Of a stretch of 6,825 nt of DNA, positions 1 to 6,825 are shown in pieces. Both the position numbers and the translations under genes were made by a program. The stretch covers positions 13,067 through 19,891 of the forward strand of contig JAHZHM010000308.1 of assembly GCA_019420265.1 (NCBI GenBank), given 5' to 3'. The first letter of the stretch is position 1; every line of letters starts with the position of its first letter. This DNA is from Clostridiales bacterium. Its GTDB lineage: Bacteria > Bacillota > Clostridia > Christensenellales > Christensenellaceae. The notes below the pieces were generated by a model, which was not told the DNA's origin, ran no database searches, and worked only from the letters and a program-made list of their open reading frames with translations.

Positions 1-526
1 ATTCCGACCAACGTCATCTCCATCACAGACGGCCAGATCTATCTGGAAAGCGAATTGTTCCACGCAGGCATTCGCCCGGCAGTCAATGTCGGCCTTTCGG
101 TTTCGCGTGTAGGCCGCTCGGCACAGCACGAGGCGATGAGAAAAGTCTCGGGAAGCATGCGGCTGGATGTGGCGCAATATAGAGAGATGGCGGTGTTCGC
201 ACAGTTTGGCTCGGATATCGATGCTTCCACCAAACAGATGCTGGATCGGGGAGAGCGGCTGGTAGAATTGACAAAACAGCCCCAGGATAATATCCTTTCT
301 CTGGCAGAGCAGGTTGCCATTTTAATCGCATATCAAAAGGGCGCCTTTTCCGAGATTCCGACGCACCAGGTAACCCAGCATAAGAATGAACTGCTAGAAT
401 TTTTGGCAGGAGCCTGCGGCCGCCTGATGGCTCATATTAATGAGACAGGTGCGCTCTCGCAGGAGCAGCGGGAAGAATTGGAGCAGGCGATTGCGCAGTT
501 TGGCGCGCAGACGGAGGCGAAGCCGG

Positions 527-543
<17 letters not shown>
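1..543 (+). CDS. atpA: F1Fo ATP synthase subunit alpha, C-terminal part (5' end outside window)
   Basis: This is the last 180 residues of the F1 alpha subunit, the non-catalytic nucleotide-binding subunit that alternates with beta in the F1 hexamer. The fragment is open at the left edge and opens with the family-typical [12 protein letters not shown], followed by [18 protein letters not shown]. Fragment residue 36, the Arg of SVSR, matches the arginine finger (Arg376 in E. coli) that completes the beta catalytic site. The rest is the alpha-helical C-terminal domain ([18 protein letters not shown]..., then [12 protein letters not shown]). The stop TGA is at 541-543. The last 17 bases overlap atpG, and the atpG ribosome binding site lies inside this gene. 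Identification is by family motifs and by the atpG-atpD-atpC genes that follow. Confidence 0.98.
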
Positions 544-2795
<2,252 letters not shown>

Positions 2796-3197
2796 ATGAC
2801 ATTTGATTTGAGCATCATGACGCCCGAGCGCGAATTCTTCTCCGGCCAGGTGGATGCGCTGACAATTACAGGCATTGATGGCCAGATGACCGTCCTAGCT
2901 GGGCATGCACCCATGGTCGCTTCGCTGGCGGTGGGAGAGATTGCGATTAAGCAGGATGGCGCGTGGCGGGAAGCCGTCAATAGCGAGGGCTTTATGGAGG
3001 TTTTGCAGGATAGCGTGGTTGTGTTCGTCCAGGCATGTGAATGGCCGGAGGATATCGATATGCGCCGCGCAGAAGAGGCAAAACACCGCGCAGAAGAGCG
3101 CATTCGCCAGAGGCAGAGCATCTGGGAGAACAAGAGCTCCAAGATCGCGCTGGCCAGGGCGATGGTGCGTCTGCGGGCAGGGCGCCGGTATCACTAA
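2796..3197 (+). CDS. atpC: F1Fo ATP synthase subunit epsilon
   Basis: A 133-residue epsilon subunit, which binds gamma and the c-ring and can inhibit ATP hydrolysis. The N-terminal beta-sandwich (about 1-85) contains FDLSIMTPEREFFSGQVDAL and the conserved GQMTVLAGHAPMVASLAVGE (residues 29-48). The C-terminal helical hairpin (about 88-130) is rich in Arg, Ala and Glu (MRRAEEAKHRAEERI ... ALARAMVRLRAG), as expected of the inhibitory domain. The start follows the atpD stop with no gap, and AAGGAG (2781-2786) inside the end of atpD supplies the ribosome binding site, 9 nt upstream. This is the last gene of the operon; a terminator begins at its stop codon. Confidence 0.96.
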   Translation: MTFDLSIMTPEREFFSGQVDALTITGIDGQMTVLAGHAPMVASLAVGEIAIKQDGAWREAVNSEGFMEVLQDSVVVFVQACEWPEDIDMRRAEEAKHRAEERIRQRQSIWENKSSKIALARAMVRLRAGRRYH

Positions 3198-3231
3198 AAA
3201 AAGAGCAGGGCAGTTGCCTTGCTCTTTTTTT
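3196..3231 (+). terminator. Intrinsic terminator of the atp operon
   Basis: An A-rich lead, a 10-bp stem (GAGCAGGGCA at 3203-3212 pairing with TGCCTTGCTC at 3215-3224, one G-T wobble) and seven T at 3225-3231. The A run and T run extend the stem. The A run includes the atpC stop codon, so termination falls directly after translation ends. Confidence 0.93.
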
Positions 3232-3242
3232 GAAAAAATGAT

Positions 3243-3275
3243 AAAAGGCGCGGAGCATATGCTTCGCGCCTTTTT
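3243..3275. terminator. Second, probably bidirectional terminator between atpC and the repressor gene
   Basis: A near-perfect hairpin: AAAAGGCGCGGAGCA (3243-3257) pairs with TGCTTCGCGCCTTTT (3260-3274) with one G-T wobble. It has T runs on both strands. On the + strand it backs up the atp terminator. On the - strand it lies about 40 nt past the repressor stop and is that gene's only visible terminator. Confidence 0.85.
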
Positions 3276-3317
3276 CATGCAGTGGATCAAGCTGCTTTCT
3301 TCTTTCCTGGAATTTTC

Positions 3318-3962
3318 CTAGAAAAAATCCCGCTCCACTTTGCGGACGACACCGTAGATATAGAGCGTTTCCAGCGCCTCGCCGGTCAGCAGCCGAGTGG
3401 GATACTGGCGGTTTTCCGGCTTGAGCAGCACGATGCCATTCTGCCGCTCAAAGCGCTTGATGGTCGCCTCATCTCCATCCACAATGGCGACGACAATATT
3501 GCCGTTCTCTGCGGTGTTTTGCAGGTGCACCAAAATATAATCCCCGTCTTGCAGCACGGGCTCCATGCTGTCGCCATCGACTCGGATCCAGACGTATTCT
3601 TCCGGGTTGGCCAGATCTGTTACTGGCCGCGTGCCCTCATATTCTGCCTGAACAGCGCCGTTCCATCCGGCTTTGGCCGTGGCGACGATGGGCCGCATGG
3701 CCGTTATCCGGGGCGGCTCACGCAACACTTCAATTTCAGAACCCGGAAGCGCAGCAAAAGGATCTTCCCAGCCCATCAGATAGGCAGGCGTGGTATAGAG
3801 TGCCTTGGCTAAGCCTTCGATGATGGCAGGCTTTAGGTTGACGACCGTGCCCGTCTCATATTTATTGATGGCAGCTTTTTGTACGCCGATTTTTGCTCCA
3901 AGCTCTTCCTGGGAAAAGCCGTGCTCCAGCCGTAGCTGCCGTATTCTCTGTCCGAGAGTCAA
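3318..3962 (-). CDS. XRE-family repressor with LexA-like S24 self-cleavage domain
   Basis: A 214-residue transcriptional repressor with two domains. Residues 4-60 are an XRE/Cro-CI helix-turn-helix (LGQRIRQLRLEHGFSQEELG ... INKYETG ... YLMGW). Residues from about 90 are a LexA/CI-type S24 peptidase fold. It carries the Ala98-Gly99 cleavage site (ATAKAGWNG), the nucleophile Ser132 (VDGDSMEP) and the general base Lys169 (ATIKRF). The Ala-Ser and Ser-Lys distances (34 and 37 residues) are almost those of E. coli LexA, so RecA-stimulated self-cleavage is expected, by analogy with HdiR-like regulators. It is not LexA itself, because the DNA-binding domain is XRE-type. The TTG at 3962 was chosen as start: AAGGGGG (3976-3970) lies 7 nt upstream, residue 2 onward fits the family, and an upstream ATG at 4004 would place the TATAAT box inside the coding region. 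It is divergent from the small-gene pair at 4195-4595, its likely target. Confidence 0.92.
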   Translation of the reverse strand: MTLGQRIRQLRLEHGFSQEELGAKIGVQKAAINKYETGTVVNLKPAIIEGLAKALYTTPAYLMGWEDPFAALPGSEIEVLREPPRITAMRPIVATAKAGWNGAVQAEYEGTRPVTDLANPEEYVWIRVDGDSMEPVLQDGDYILVHLQNTAENGNIVVAIVDGDEATIKRFERQNGIVLLKPENRQYPTRLLTGEALETLYIYGVVRKVERDFF

Positions 3963-3983
3963 AACGCCACCCCCTTTCTTTTC

Positions 3984-4011
3984 ATTATACACAGCCAGAC
4001 GCAAAAAACAA
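3984..4011 (-). promoter_or_regulatory. Predicted sigma-A promoter of the XRE-S24 repressor gene
   Basis: On the - strand, TTGTTT (4011-4006) and a perfect TATAAT (3989-3984) are separated by 16 bp. Transcription would start near 3977, leaving a leader of only about 15 nt that begins at the ribosome binding site. This supports the TTG start at 3962 over the ATG at 4004. Confidence 0.7.
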
Positions 4012-4023
4012 GTAAAAAATATC

Positions 4024-4052
4024 TTGACAGGAAACTTTTTTAAGAGTATTCT
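4024..4052 (+). promoter_or_regulatory. Predicted sigma-A promoter of the small-gene pair
   Basis: A perfect TTGACA -35 (4024-4029), a 17-bp spacer and TATTCT (4047-4052). The start point would be about 4059, inside the first operator-like palindrome. This leaves a leader of about 136 nt before the ATG at 4195. Confidence 0.72.
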
Positions 4053-4056
4053 TGTA

Positions 4057-4073
4057 GTATCGAAAAAAGATAC
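4057..4073. promoter_or_regulatory. Operator-like palindrome 1 (GTATC-N7-GATAC)
   Basis: GTATCGAAAAAAGATAC is a 17-bp interrupted palindrome with perfect 5-bp arms. It covers the predicted +1 of the rightward promoter, so a bound repressor would block initiation there. A second copy with the same spacing lies at 4125-4141. Assignment to the adjacent XRE-S24 protein is inferred from position. Confidence 0.65.
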
Positions 4074-4084
4074 GAGAGAAAATT

Positions 4085-4106
4085 GCTTGTATCAAGCATA
4101 CTATGC
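4085..4106. repeat. Two overlapping short perfect palindromes in the leader
   Basis: GCTTG-TAT-CAAGC (4085-4097) and GCATA-C-TATGC (4096-4106) are perfect palindromes sharing two bases. The first contains a further GTATC at 4089-4093. They lie between the two operator-like sites. They could be extra protein-binding half-sites or short RNA structures; the sequence does not decide. Confidence 0.45.
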
Positions 4107-4124
4107 AAAAAGGTGAACTTTCTA

Positions 4125-4141
4125 GTATCTGAAGAAGATAT
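4125..4141. promoter_or_regulatory. Operator-like palindrome 2 (GTATC-N7-GATAT)
   Basis: GTATCTGAAGAAGATAT repeats the first palindrome's arms and 7-bp spacing with one arm mismatch. Both copies are preceded by TA and have AA pairs at the same spacer positions. It lies about 68 bp downstream of the first, in the leader of the small-gene pair. Confidence 0.55.
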
Positions 4142-4194
4142 TGATGAATCGTATCATTGGGCGAATAGGAAATGCGGCAGTTTGGGGAGGCACA

Positions 4195-4386
4195 ATGCAG
4201 GAGGATGCGGAAAAAAGGCCGGAGCGTGGGATGACGCTCTATGGCGTGGAAGATGCGAAGCATATGACACTTGGGTATGCAGAGCAGCTGCGGGCCAGCG
4301 GGGCATATCTGGAGCTGGATGCAAGAGGGTTTATCTGGGTATACCAGGGGCGAAGGAAAGAGAAAGTGCAAAAGGAGATGGCATGA
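4195..4386 (+). CDS. Small protein of unknown function, first gene of the repressor-linked pair
   Basis: A 63-residue soluble protein that I do not recognise. The N-terminus is acidic to mixed (MQEDAEKRPERG), the middle reads like one compact alpha/beta unit (LYGVEDAKHMTLGYAEQLRASG, then AYLELDARGFIWVYQG) and the C-terminus is basic (RRKEKVQKEMA). No signal peptide or membrane helix is visible. The ATG at 4195 has GGGGAGG ending 4 nt upstream. An ATG at 4231 (GGAG 6 nt upstream, 51 residues) and an ATG at 4144 (no good binding site) are alternatives. The stop overlaps the start of the next gene as ATGA (4383-4386), so the two are probably translated together. It sits directly downstream of the operator-bearing promoter. 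Function unknown; a role in the response controlled by the divergent repressor is inferred. Confidence 0.6.
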   Translation: MQEDAEKRPERGMTLYGVEDAKHMTLGYAEQLRASGAYLELDARGFIWVYQGRRKEKVQKEMA

Positions 4387-4595
4387 TGATGCAGTTATTT
4401 GGAATGGGAATGTTGGCGCTGTGCGGCGCCTTTCTGGGGCTTTTGGGCGTGAGCTTTGTGATGGAAAAACTGGCTAGTGCAAAGCTTTGGGACAAGCTTG
4501 CTATGCCTCTTTTGGAGAGAGAGGAAGCGGAGTGTGAGCCGGTTGGGAAACGGAGAGTTCTGGCGCAGTACGAAAAAAGATATCTGCATCAGTAG
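4383..4595 (+). CDS. Small single-pass membrane protein of unknown function
   Basis: A 70-residue protein starting MMMQLFGMGM. Residues about 4-27 form one hydrophobic helix (QLFGMGMLALCGAFLGLLGV), followed by a charged, probably cytoplasmic tail with an acidic patch (EREEAE, 45-50) and a basic end (GKRRVLAQYEKRY). AAAGGAG (4371-4377) lies 5 to 8 nt before the ATGs at 4383 and 4386, so either may be used. The ATG overlaps the stop of the upstream gene, indicating translational coupling. I find no known family; it lacks the LysM domain of YneA, the SOS division inhibitor encoded next to lexA in Bacillus. A small membrane effector induced on repressor cleavage is a guess from context only. Confidence 0.7.
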   Translation: MMMQLFGMGMLALCGAFLGLLGVSFVMEKLASAKLWDKLAMPLLEREEAECEPVGKRRVLAQYEKRYLHQ

Positions 4596-4702
4596 CGACG
4601 CGCGGCTTTAATGCGGCCGGGCACCAAGATGAGGCGCAGGACAATGACAGCGCCGGAAAATGTGAATCGAATCATTACCTCTATCTTTGTGATTTTTATG
4701 GG

Positions 4703-4729
4703 AAAAGCAGGCAAATTGCCTGCTTTTTT
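4703..4729 (+). terminator. Intrinsic terminator downstream of the small-gene pair
   Basis: A perfect 12-bp stem, AAAAGCAGGCAA (4703-4714) with TTGCCTGCTTTT (4716-4727), and six T at 4724-4729. It lies about 107 nt past the stop of the membrane protein gene; the stretch between holds no supported gene. The hairpin is symmetric and may also act on the - strand. Confidence 0.88.
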
Positions 4730-4763
4730 CATATGCCGCAATTCCGATGCTAGCACCGCATAG

Positions 4764-4796
4764 AAAAACCTGGGCCGCAAAGCGGCGCCAGGTTTT
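4764..4796 (-). terminator. Intrinsic terminator of the cotJ operon
   Basis: A GC-rich hairpin read on the - strand: AAAACCTGGCGCCGC, loop TTT, then GCGGCCCAGGTTTT, with one bulged base and a five-T tail ending near 4764. It begins about 27 nt past the cotJC stop. Confidence 0.85.
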
Positions 4797-4822
4797 GAAA
4801 AAGTATCGGGCCAAGCGAAAGT

Positions 4823-5383
4823 CTACTGGCCGAGATAGTCGTGCAGAATGTTGAGCGCTTCGCCGAAACGCTGGAAATGCACGATTTCGCGCTCGCGCAG
4901 GAACTGAAGCGGCGCGATGATGGCGGGGTCGTCGCAGAATTTGATGACGCCTTCATAGCCTGCACGGGCTTTCTGCTCGGCGGCCATGTCGTTGGTGATA
5001 TCGGCAATGGGGTCGCCAGTCGTGCCGACGTAGTCCGCAGTCCAGGAATAGCCGTTCTGGTCTTTGGGGAAGGGGCAGCAGTTAAACGCGGCAACCCATC
5101 CTTCCATACCGGCCGCGCGGAGCTCTTCCTTGCTGGCGCCGGCCAGCATCTTCTGGATCATAACGGAAAGCATCTCAACATGGCTCAATTCCTCCGTGCC
5201 GATATCCGTCAAAATTGCCTGAACAGCGCCGCAGGGCATGCAATAGCGCTGATTCAGATATGTCGTTGCGGCGGTGAATTCGCCGTTGGGGCCGCCAAGC
5301 AGCATGGCGGTCAGCTTAGCCATTCTGGGGTTGGGCCGAATATCGCCGAGAGGATAGATCAGCCTTTTTTCATAAATCCACAT
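4823..5383 (-). CDS. cotJC: Spore coat protein CotJC, manganese-catalase family
   Basis: A 186-residue ferritin-like protein of the manganese catalase family, which in sporulating Firmicutes is deposited in the spore coat. It starts MWIYEKRLIYPL and has RPNPRMAKLTAMLLGGPNGE, then GTEELSHVEM, MAAEQKARAGYE and LREREIVHFQRFGEAL, all typical of CotJC. The di-manganese ligands align as Glu35, Glu65, His68, Glu136 and His169, so the metal site looks intact. Unusual are a CMPC pair (Cys48, Cys51) where many homologues have no cysteine, plus Cys102, Cys103 and Cys150. The start ATG at 5383 has GGAGG (5396-5392) 8 nt upstream, inside the end of cotJB. It is the last gene of the operon. Peroxide removal is known for the family, not shown here. 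Confidence 0.96.
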   Translation of the reverse strand: MWIYEKRLIYPLGDIRPNPRMAKLTAMLLGGPNGEFTAATTYLNQRYCMPCGAVQAILTDIGTEELSHVEMLSVMIQKMLAGASKEELRAAGMEGWVAAFNCCPFPKDQNGYSWTADYVGTTGDPIADITNDMAAEQKARAGYEGVIKFCDDPAIIAPLQFLREREIVHFQRFGEALNILHDYLGQ

Positions 5384-5386
5384 TTC

Positions 5387-5749
5387 TTATTCCTCCCTCA
5401 TAAATTTTCTGTGCCAGGGGAAAGGTTGGGTATTCCATTTCCAGCTATCCCAGCTGACAGAGTTTCCAAAGTTTGCAATCGGCCCAAAGTCTTTCTCATA
5501 CATATCTTTAAGCGCCCGGAGCTGCTGTGCATAGCAGTTGTAATCCGAAAGGGCGCGAGCATCGTTGGGATGCGTATCCAGATAGAGATTGATGTCAATG
5601 CAGATGAACTCGCATTCGGTAATTTGTTGCATGAGCGAACGTTTCTTTTCCAGCTCTGCCGGGCAAAGCCCCTCAGAAACGGCGCAGACATCCATCTGGC
5701 TCTCTGGCGTGCGCATTGCGTATCTCATGTTGCAGCCACAATTTGCCAT
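5387..5749 (-). CDS. cotJB: Spore coat protein CotJB with N-terminal extension
   Basis: A 120-residue CotJB. The family core starts near residue 34 and includes LMQQITECEF, then INLYLDTHPNDARAL, YAQQLRALKDMYEKDFGPI and NFGNS, ending with the Trp/Pro-rich SWDSWKWNTQPFPWHRK. The first 33 or so residues are an extension not seen in the usual protein of roughly 85-90 residues, with cysteines at 4, 6, 22 and 29; three more (46, 50, 72) lie in the core. The extension seems real, because the ATG at 5749 has GGAGG (5762-5758) at the usual distance and no better start lies downstream. Its TAA stop is 3 nt before cotJC. CotJB is thought to act with CotJA and CotJC in the coat; its biochemical role is not established. 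Confidence 0.94.
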   Translation of the reverse strand: MANCGCNMRYAMRTPESQMDVCAVSEGLCPAELEKKRSLMQQITECEFICIDINLYLDTHPNDARALSDYNCYAQQLRALKDMYEKDFGPIANFGNSVSWDSWKWNTQPFPWHRKFMREE

Positions 5750-5752
5750 TTC

Positions 5753-6067
5753 TTATTCCTCCTCCCTGCAAGGGCAGGCGCGCGCCTGCTGCATCTCACT
5801 ATGAACATGCTGCGGGCAGCTGCCGCATGCAGTATTGACTGTCGAATAGGGCATATACAGGTCGTTAAAGAACGTGCCGTTGTGCAGCGCCTGGCTGGGC
5901 AGCGCGCAGTTGGAATATGCCTGAGGCACGACAAAAGCTCTCGCGTATAAATTCGGTTGTTCCGCATCAGCAAAAAAATTGACTCTATTACATGTTTGCG
6001 CTTCCATGGCACAGCTGGGGTACCGGGTAAAAGCGCCAAAAACATAGGGAGCATCCATCTGATTCAT
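5753..6067 (-). CDS. cotJA: Spore coat-associated protein CotJA, cysteine-rich
   Basis: A 104-residue first gene of the operon. The CotJA core is residues 35-75, EQPNLYARAFVVPQAYS then ALPSQALHNGTFFNDLYMPY, matching the family pattern of a proline/tyrosine stretch followed by EAL-x-x-GTLF-x-x-LY-x-PY. The N-terminal part and the C-terminal tail are longer than usual and carry most of seven cysteines (19, 26, 54, 81, 84, 98, 100); the tail reads ACGSCPQHVHSEMQQARACP. No signal peptide is seen. The start ATG at 6067 has AAGGAGG ending 11 nt upstream, slightly long; the next ATG (6058) would be further away. The stop TAA precedes cotJB by 3 nt. CotJA is needed for CotJC assembly into the coat in Bacillus subtilis; the same is inferred here. 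Confidence 0.9.
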   Translation of the reverse strand: MNQMDAPYVFGAFTRYPSCAMEAQTCNRVNFFADAEQPNLYARAFVVPQAYSNCALPSQALHNGTFFNDLYMPYSTVNTACGSCPQHVHSEMQQARACPCREEE

Positions 6068-6103
6068 TTTGCTATCTGCCTCCTTTTTTCATAATTCTTT
6101 ATA

Positions 6104-6132
6104 TAAGTATGTTGAAGGGGCAAATCTGTGCG
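6104..6132 (-). promoter_or_regulatory. Tentative sporulation promoter of the cotJ operon
   Basis: On the - strand CATACTTAT lies at 6111-6103, resembling the CATA-based -10 of sigma-E/sigma-K promoters, with CGCACAG (6132-6126) at about the right distance for a -35. A start near 6097 would give a 30-nt leader with the ribosome binding site well placed. No good sigma-A promoter is visible. In B. subtilis cotJ is under sigma-E. The match is partial. Confidence 0.4.
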
Positions 6133-6168
6133 GGCGGTATAGATGTAAAAAAATTGAGAATTACCGCC
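6133..6168. repeat. Inverted repeat between divergent promoters
   Basis: GGCGGTA (6133-6139) and TACCGCC (6162-6168) are perfect 7-bp arms around a 22-nt A-rich centre. One arm abuts the putative cotJ -35 and the other lies just before the -35 of the rightward promoter. It could be an operator with two half-sites about three helical turns apart. Confidence 0.45.
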
Positions 6169-6173
6169 GGGAA

Positions 6174-6203
6174 ATGGCAACAGGGAGTAAAAAATGTTAT
6201 AAT
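6174..6203 (+). promoter_or_regulatory. Predicted extended -10 promoter of the DUF5685 gene
   Basis: TGTTATAAT (6195-6203) is a perfect extended -10. ATGGCA (6174-6179), a 4/6 match to the -35 consensus, lies 18 bp upstream. Transcription would start near 6210, about 62 nt before the GTG start. Confidence 0.72.
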
Positions 6204-6271
6204 AACTTTACCTACCTCTTGAGCAGCAGAAGGCCGGGGTGAAAAAGTTTGGCAGTGCGGAGGAAGTTTTT

Positions 6272-6825
6272 GTGTTTGGGTATGTGATGGTGCAGAAGGG
6301 TGAGCTTCTGGTAAAAGAATACGATACCTTCCGCGCCTACTACTGCGGGCTGTGCCGCCAACTGGCGGAATACGGTATCAAAGGCCGCCTGCTTTTGAAC
6401 TACGATTGCACGTTTCTTTATCTGCTCTCTTCTGCGCTTTCCCAGCAGGCGCCGCGCTACGAGCAGATGCGCTGCCCGGTTCACCCGATGCACAAAATAC
6501 CGCAGGCCTTTGCAGAGGGGCGGGAATATGCCGCGGCGATGAATCTGCTGCTGGGCTACTATAGCCTGAAAGATCACGGGGCAGATGGAAGGCGCCTGCC
6601 CGGCGCAGCCAGCGGGCTATATCAAAACGCGGCAAAACGCGCGGCTCGGCGCTATCCTGCGGCGCAGCAGACGATTCAGAAGCAACTGGAGCAGCTGCAA
6701 GCGCTGGAAGCGGAGGGCTGCCAGGAGATCGACCGCGCAGCAGATGCGTTTGCAAAAATGCTGGCCGATCTGTTTCTGCCATTGGGCGAGCAAAAAGAGG
6801 TTTTGCAGGATTTGGGCTATCATAT
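6272..6825 (+). CDS. DUF5685-family protein, N-terminal part (3' end outside window)
   Basis: The reading frame is open from a GTG at 6272 to the right edge, 184 residues. The N-terminus fits the DUF5685 family of Clostridia: (M)FGYVMVQKGELLVKEYDTF, then the RAYYCGLCRQL motif, then GRLLLNYDCTFLYLL. Cysteines of the CGLC pair, the later NYDC and MRCPVHP (with its His) could bind a metal. The second half is helical and rich in Gln, Ala and Glu. The GTG is chosen because GGAGG (6259-6263) lies 8 nt upstream and the family begins with (M)FGYV; an in-frame GTG at 6239 would add 11 residues with a weaker site. The family has no established function; it is transcribed away from cotJ with its own promoter. 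Confidence 0.88.
   Translation, partial: MFGYVMVQKGELLVKEYDTFRAYYCGLCRQLAEYGIKGRLLLNYDCTFLYLLSSALSQQAPRYEQMRCPVHPMHKIPQAFAEGREYAAAMNLLLGYYSLKDHGADGRRLPGAASGLYQNAAKRAARRYPAAQQTIQKQLEQLQALEAEGCQEIDRAADAFAKMLADLFLPLGEQKEVLQDLGYH

Noticed and set aside
3318..4004. Calling the repressor LexA
   Set aside because: The C-terminal domain is LexA-like, but the N-terminal DNA-binding domain is XRE/CI-type rather than the winged helix of LexA.
4103..4132. A nine-codon frame (MQKGELSSI) in the leader of the small-gene pair, a possible leader peptide
   Set aside because: No ribosome binding site precedes it, there is no run of regulatory codons and no terminator or attenuator follows.
4589..4675. A 28-residue hydrophobic - strand frame beginning MIRFTFSG
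   Set aside because: The only GAGG lies 2 nt before the ATG, there is no promoter, and it follows the cotJ terminator; too little to support a gene.
3243..4729. A prophage or mobile element around the XRE-S24 gene
   Set aside because: No integrase, transposase, terminase or attachment-like direct repeats are visible, and the flanks are ordinary chromosomal operons.
4611..4763. A 50-residue + strand frame beginning MRPGTKMRRRTM
   Set aside because: No ribosome binding site, and it reads straight through the strong terminator at 4703-4729.
4841..5950. A 369-codon open frame on the + strand opposite the cotJ genes
   Set aside because: CotJA, CotJB and CotJC are clearly coded on the other strand with ribosome binding sites; the + strand product resembles no family.

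Overview
The window looks like chromosome from a spore-forming member of the Clostridia (Firmicutes) with a moderately high GC content. This rests on three things: strong GGAGG-type ribosome binding sites before nearly every gene, a cotJABC spore-coat operon, and a DUF5685-type gene of the kind found in Clostridia. The exact genus cannot be named from the sequence alone.

Positions 1-3231 hold the distal half of an F1Fo ATP synthase operon on the + strand, in the standard order atpA (3' part only), atpG, atpD, atpC. The genes overlap or abut, and each ribosome binding site lies inside the end of the preceding gene. These subunits form the catalytic F1 head (alpha, beta), the rotor shaft (gamma) and the epsilon subunit. 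The operon ends at a strong intrinsic terminator. A second hairpin follows that can serve both this operon and the convergent repressor gene.

Positions 3318-4595 form a small divergent regulatory module. On the - strand is a repressor with an XRE-type helix-turn-helix and a LexA-like S24 self-cleavage domain with all key residues. On the + strand, behind a TTGACA / TATTCT promoter, are two tiny, translationally coupled unknown genes; the second encodes a protein with one predicted membrane helix. An AT-rich intergenic region between them carries two 17-bp GTATC-N7-GATAY operator-like palindromes, one sitting on the predicted transcription start. This has the architecture of a DNA-damage (SOS) responsive switch, and it is the most promising candidate here for an undescribed system.

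Positions 4596-4822 contain no supported gene. They hold two terminators facing each other's genes.

Positions 4823-6067 are the cotJ operon on the - strand, transcribed cotJA, cotJB, cotJC (a manganese-catalase-like coat protein). All three proteins are unusually rich in cysteine, and the two gene junctions carry the same 16-nt translation start region.

Positions 6068-6271 are a divergent promoter region with an inverted repeat. From 6272 to the right edge is the 5' part of a DUF5685-family gene on the + strand.
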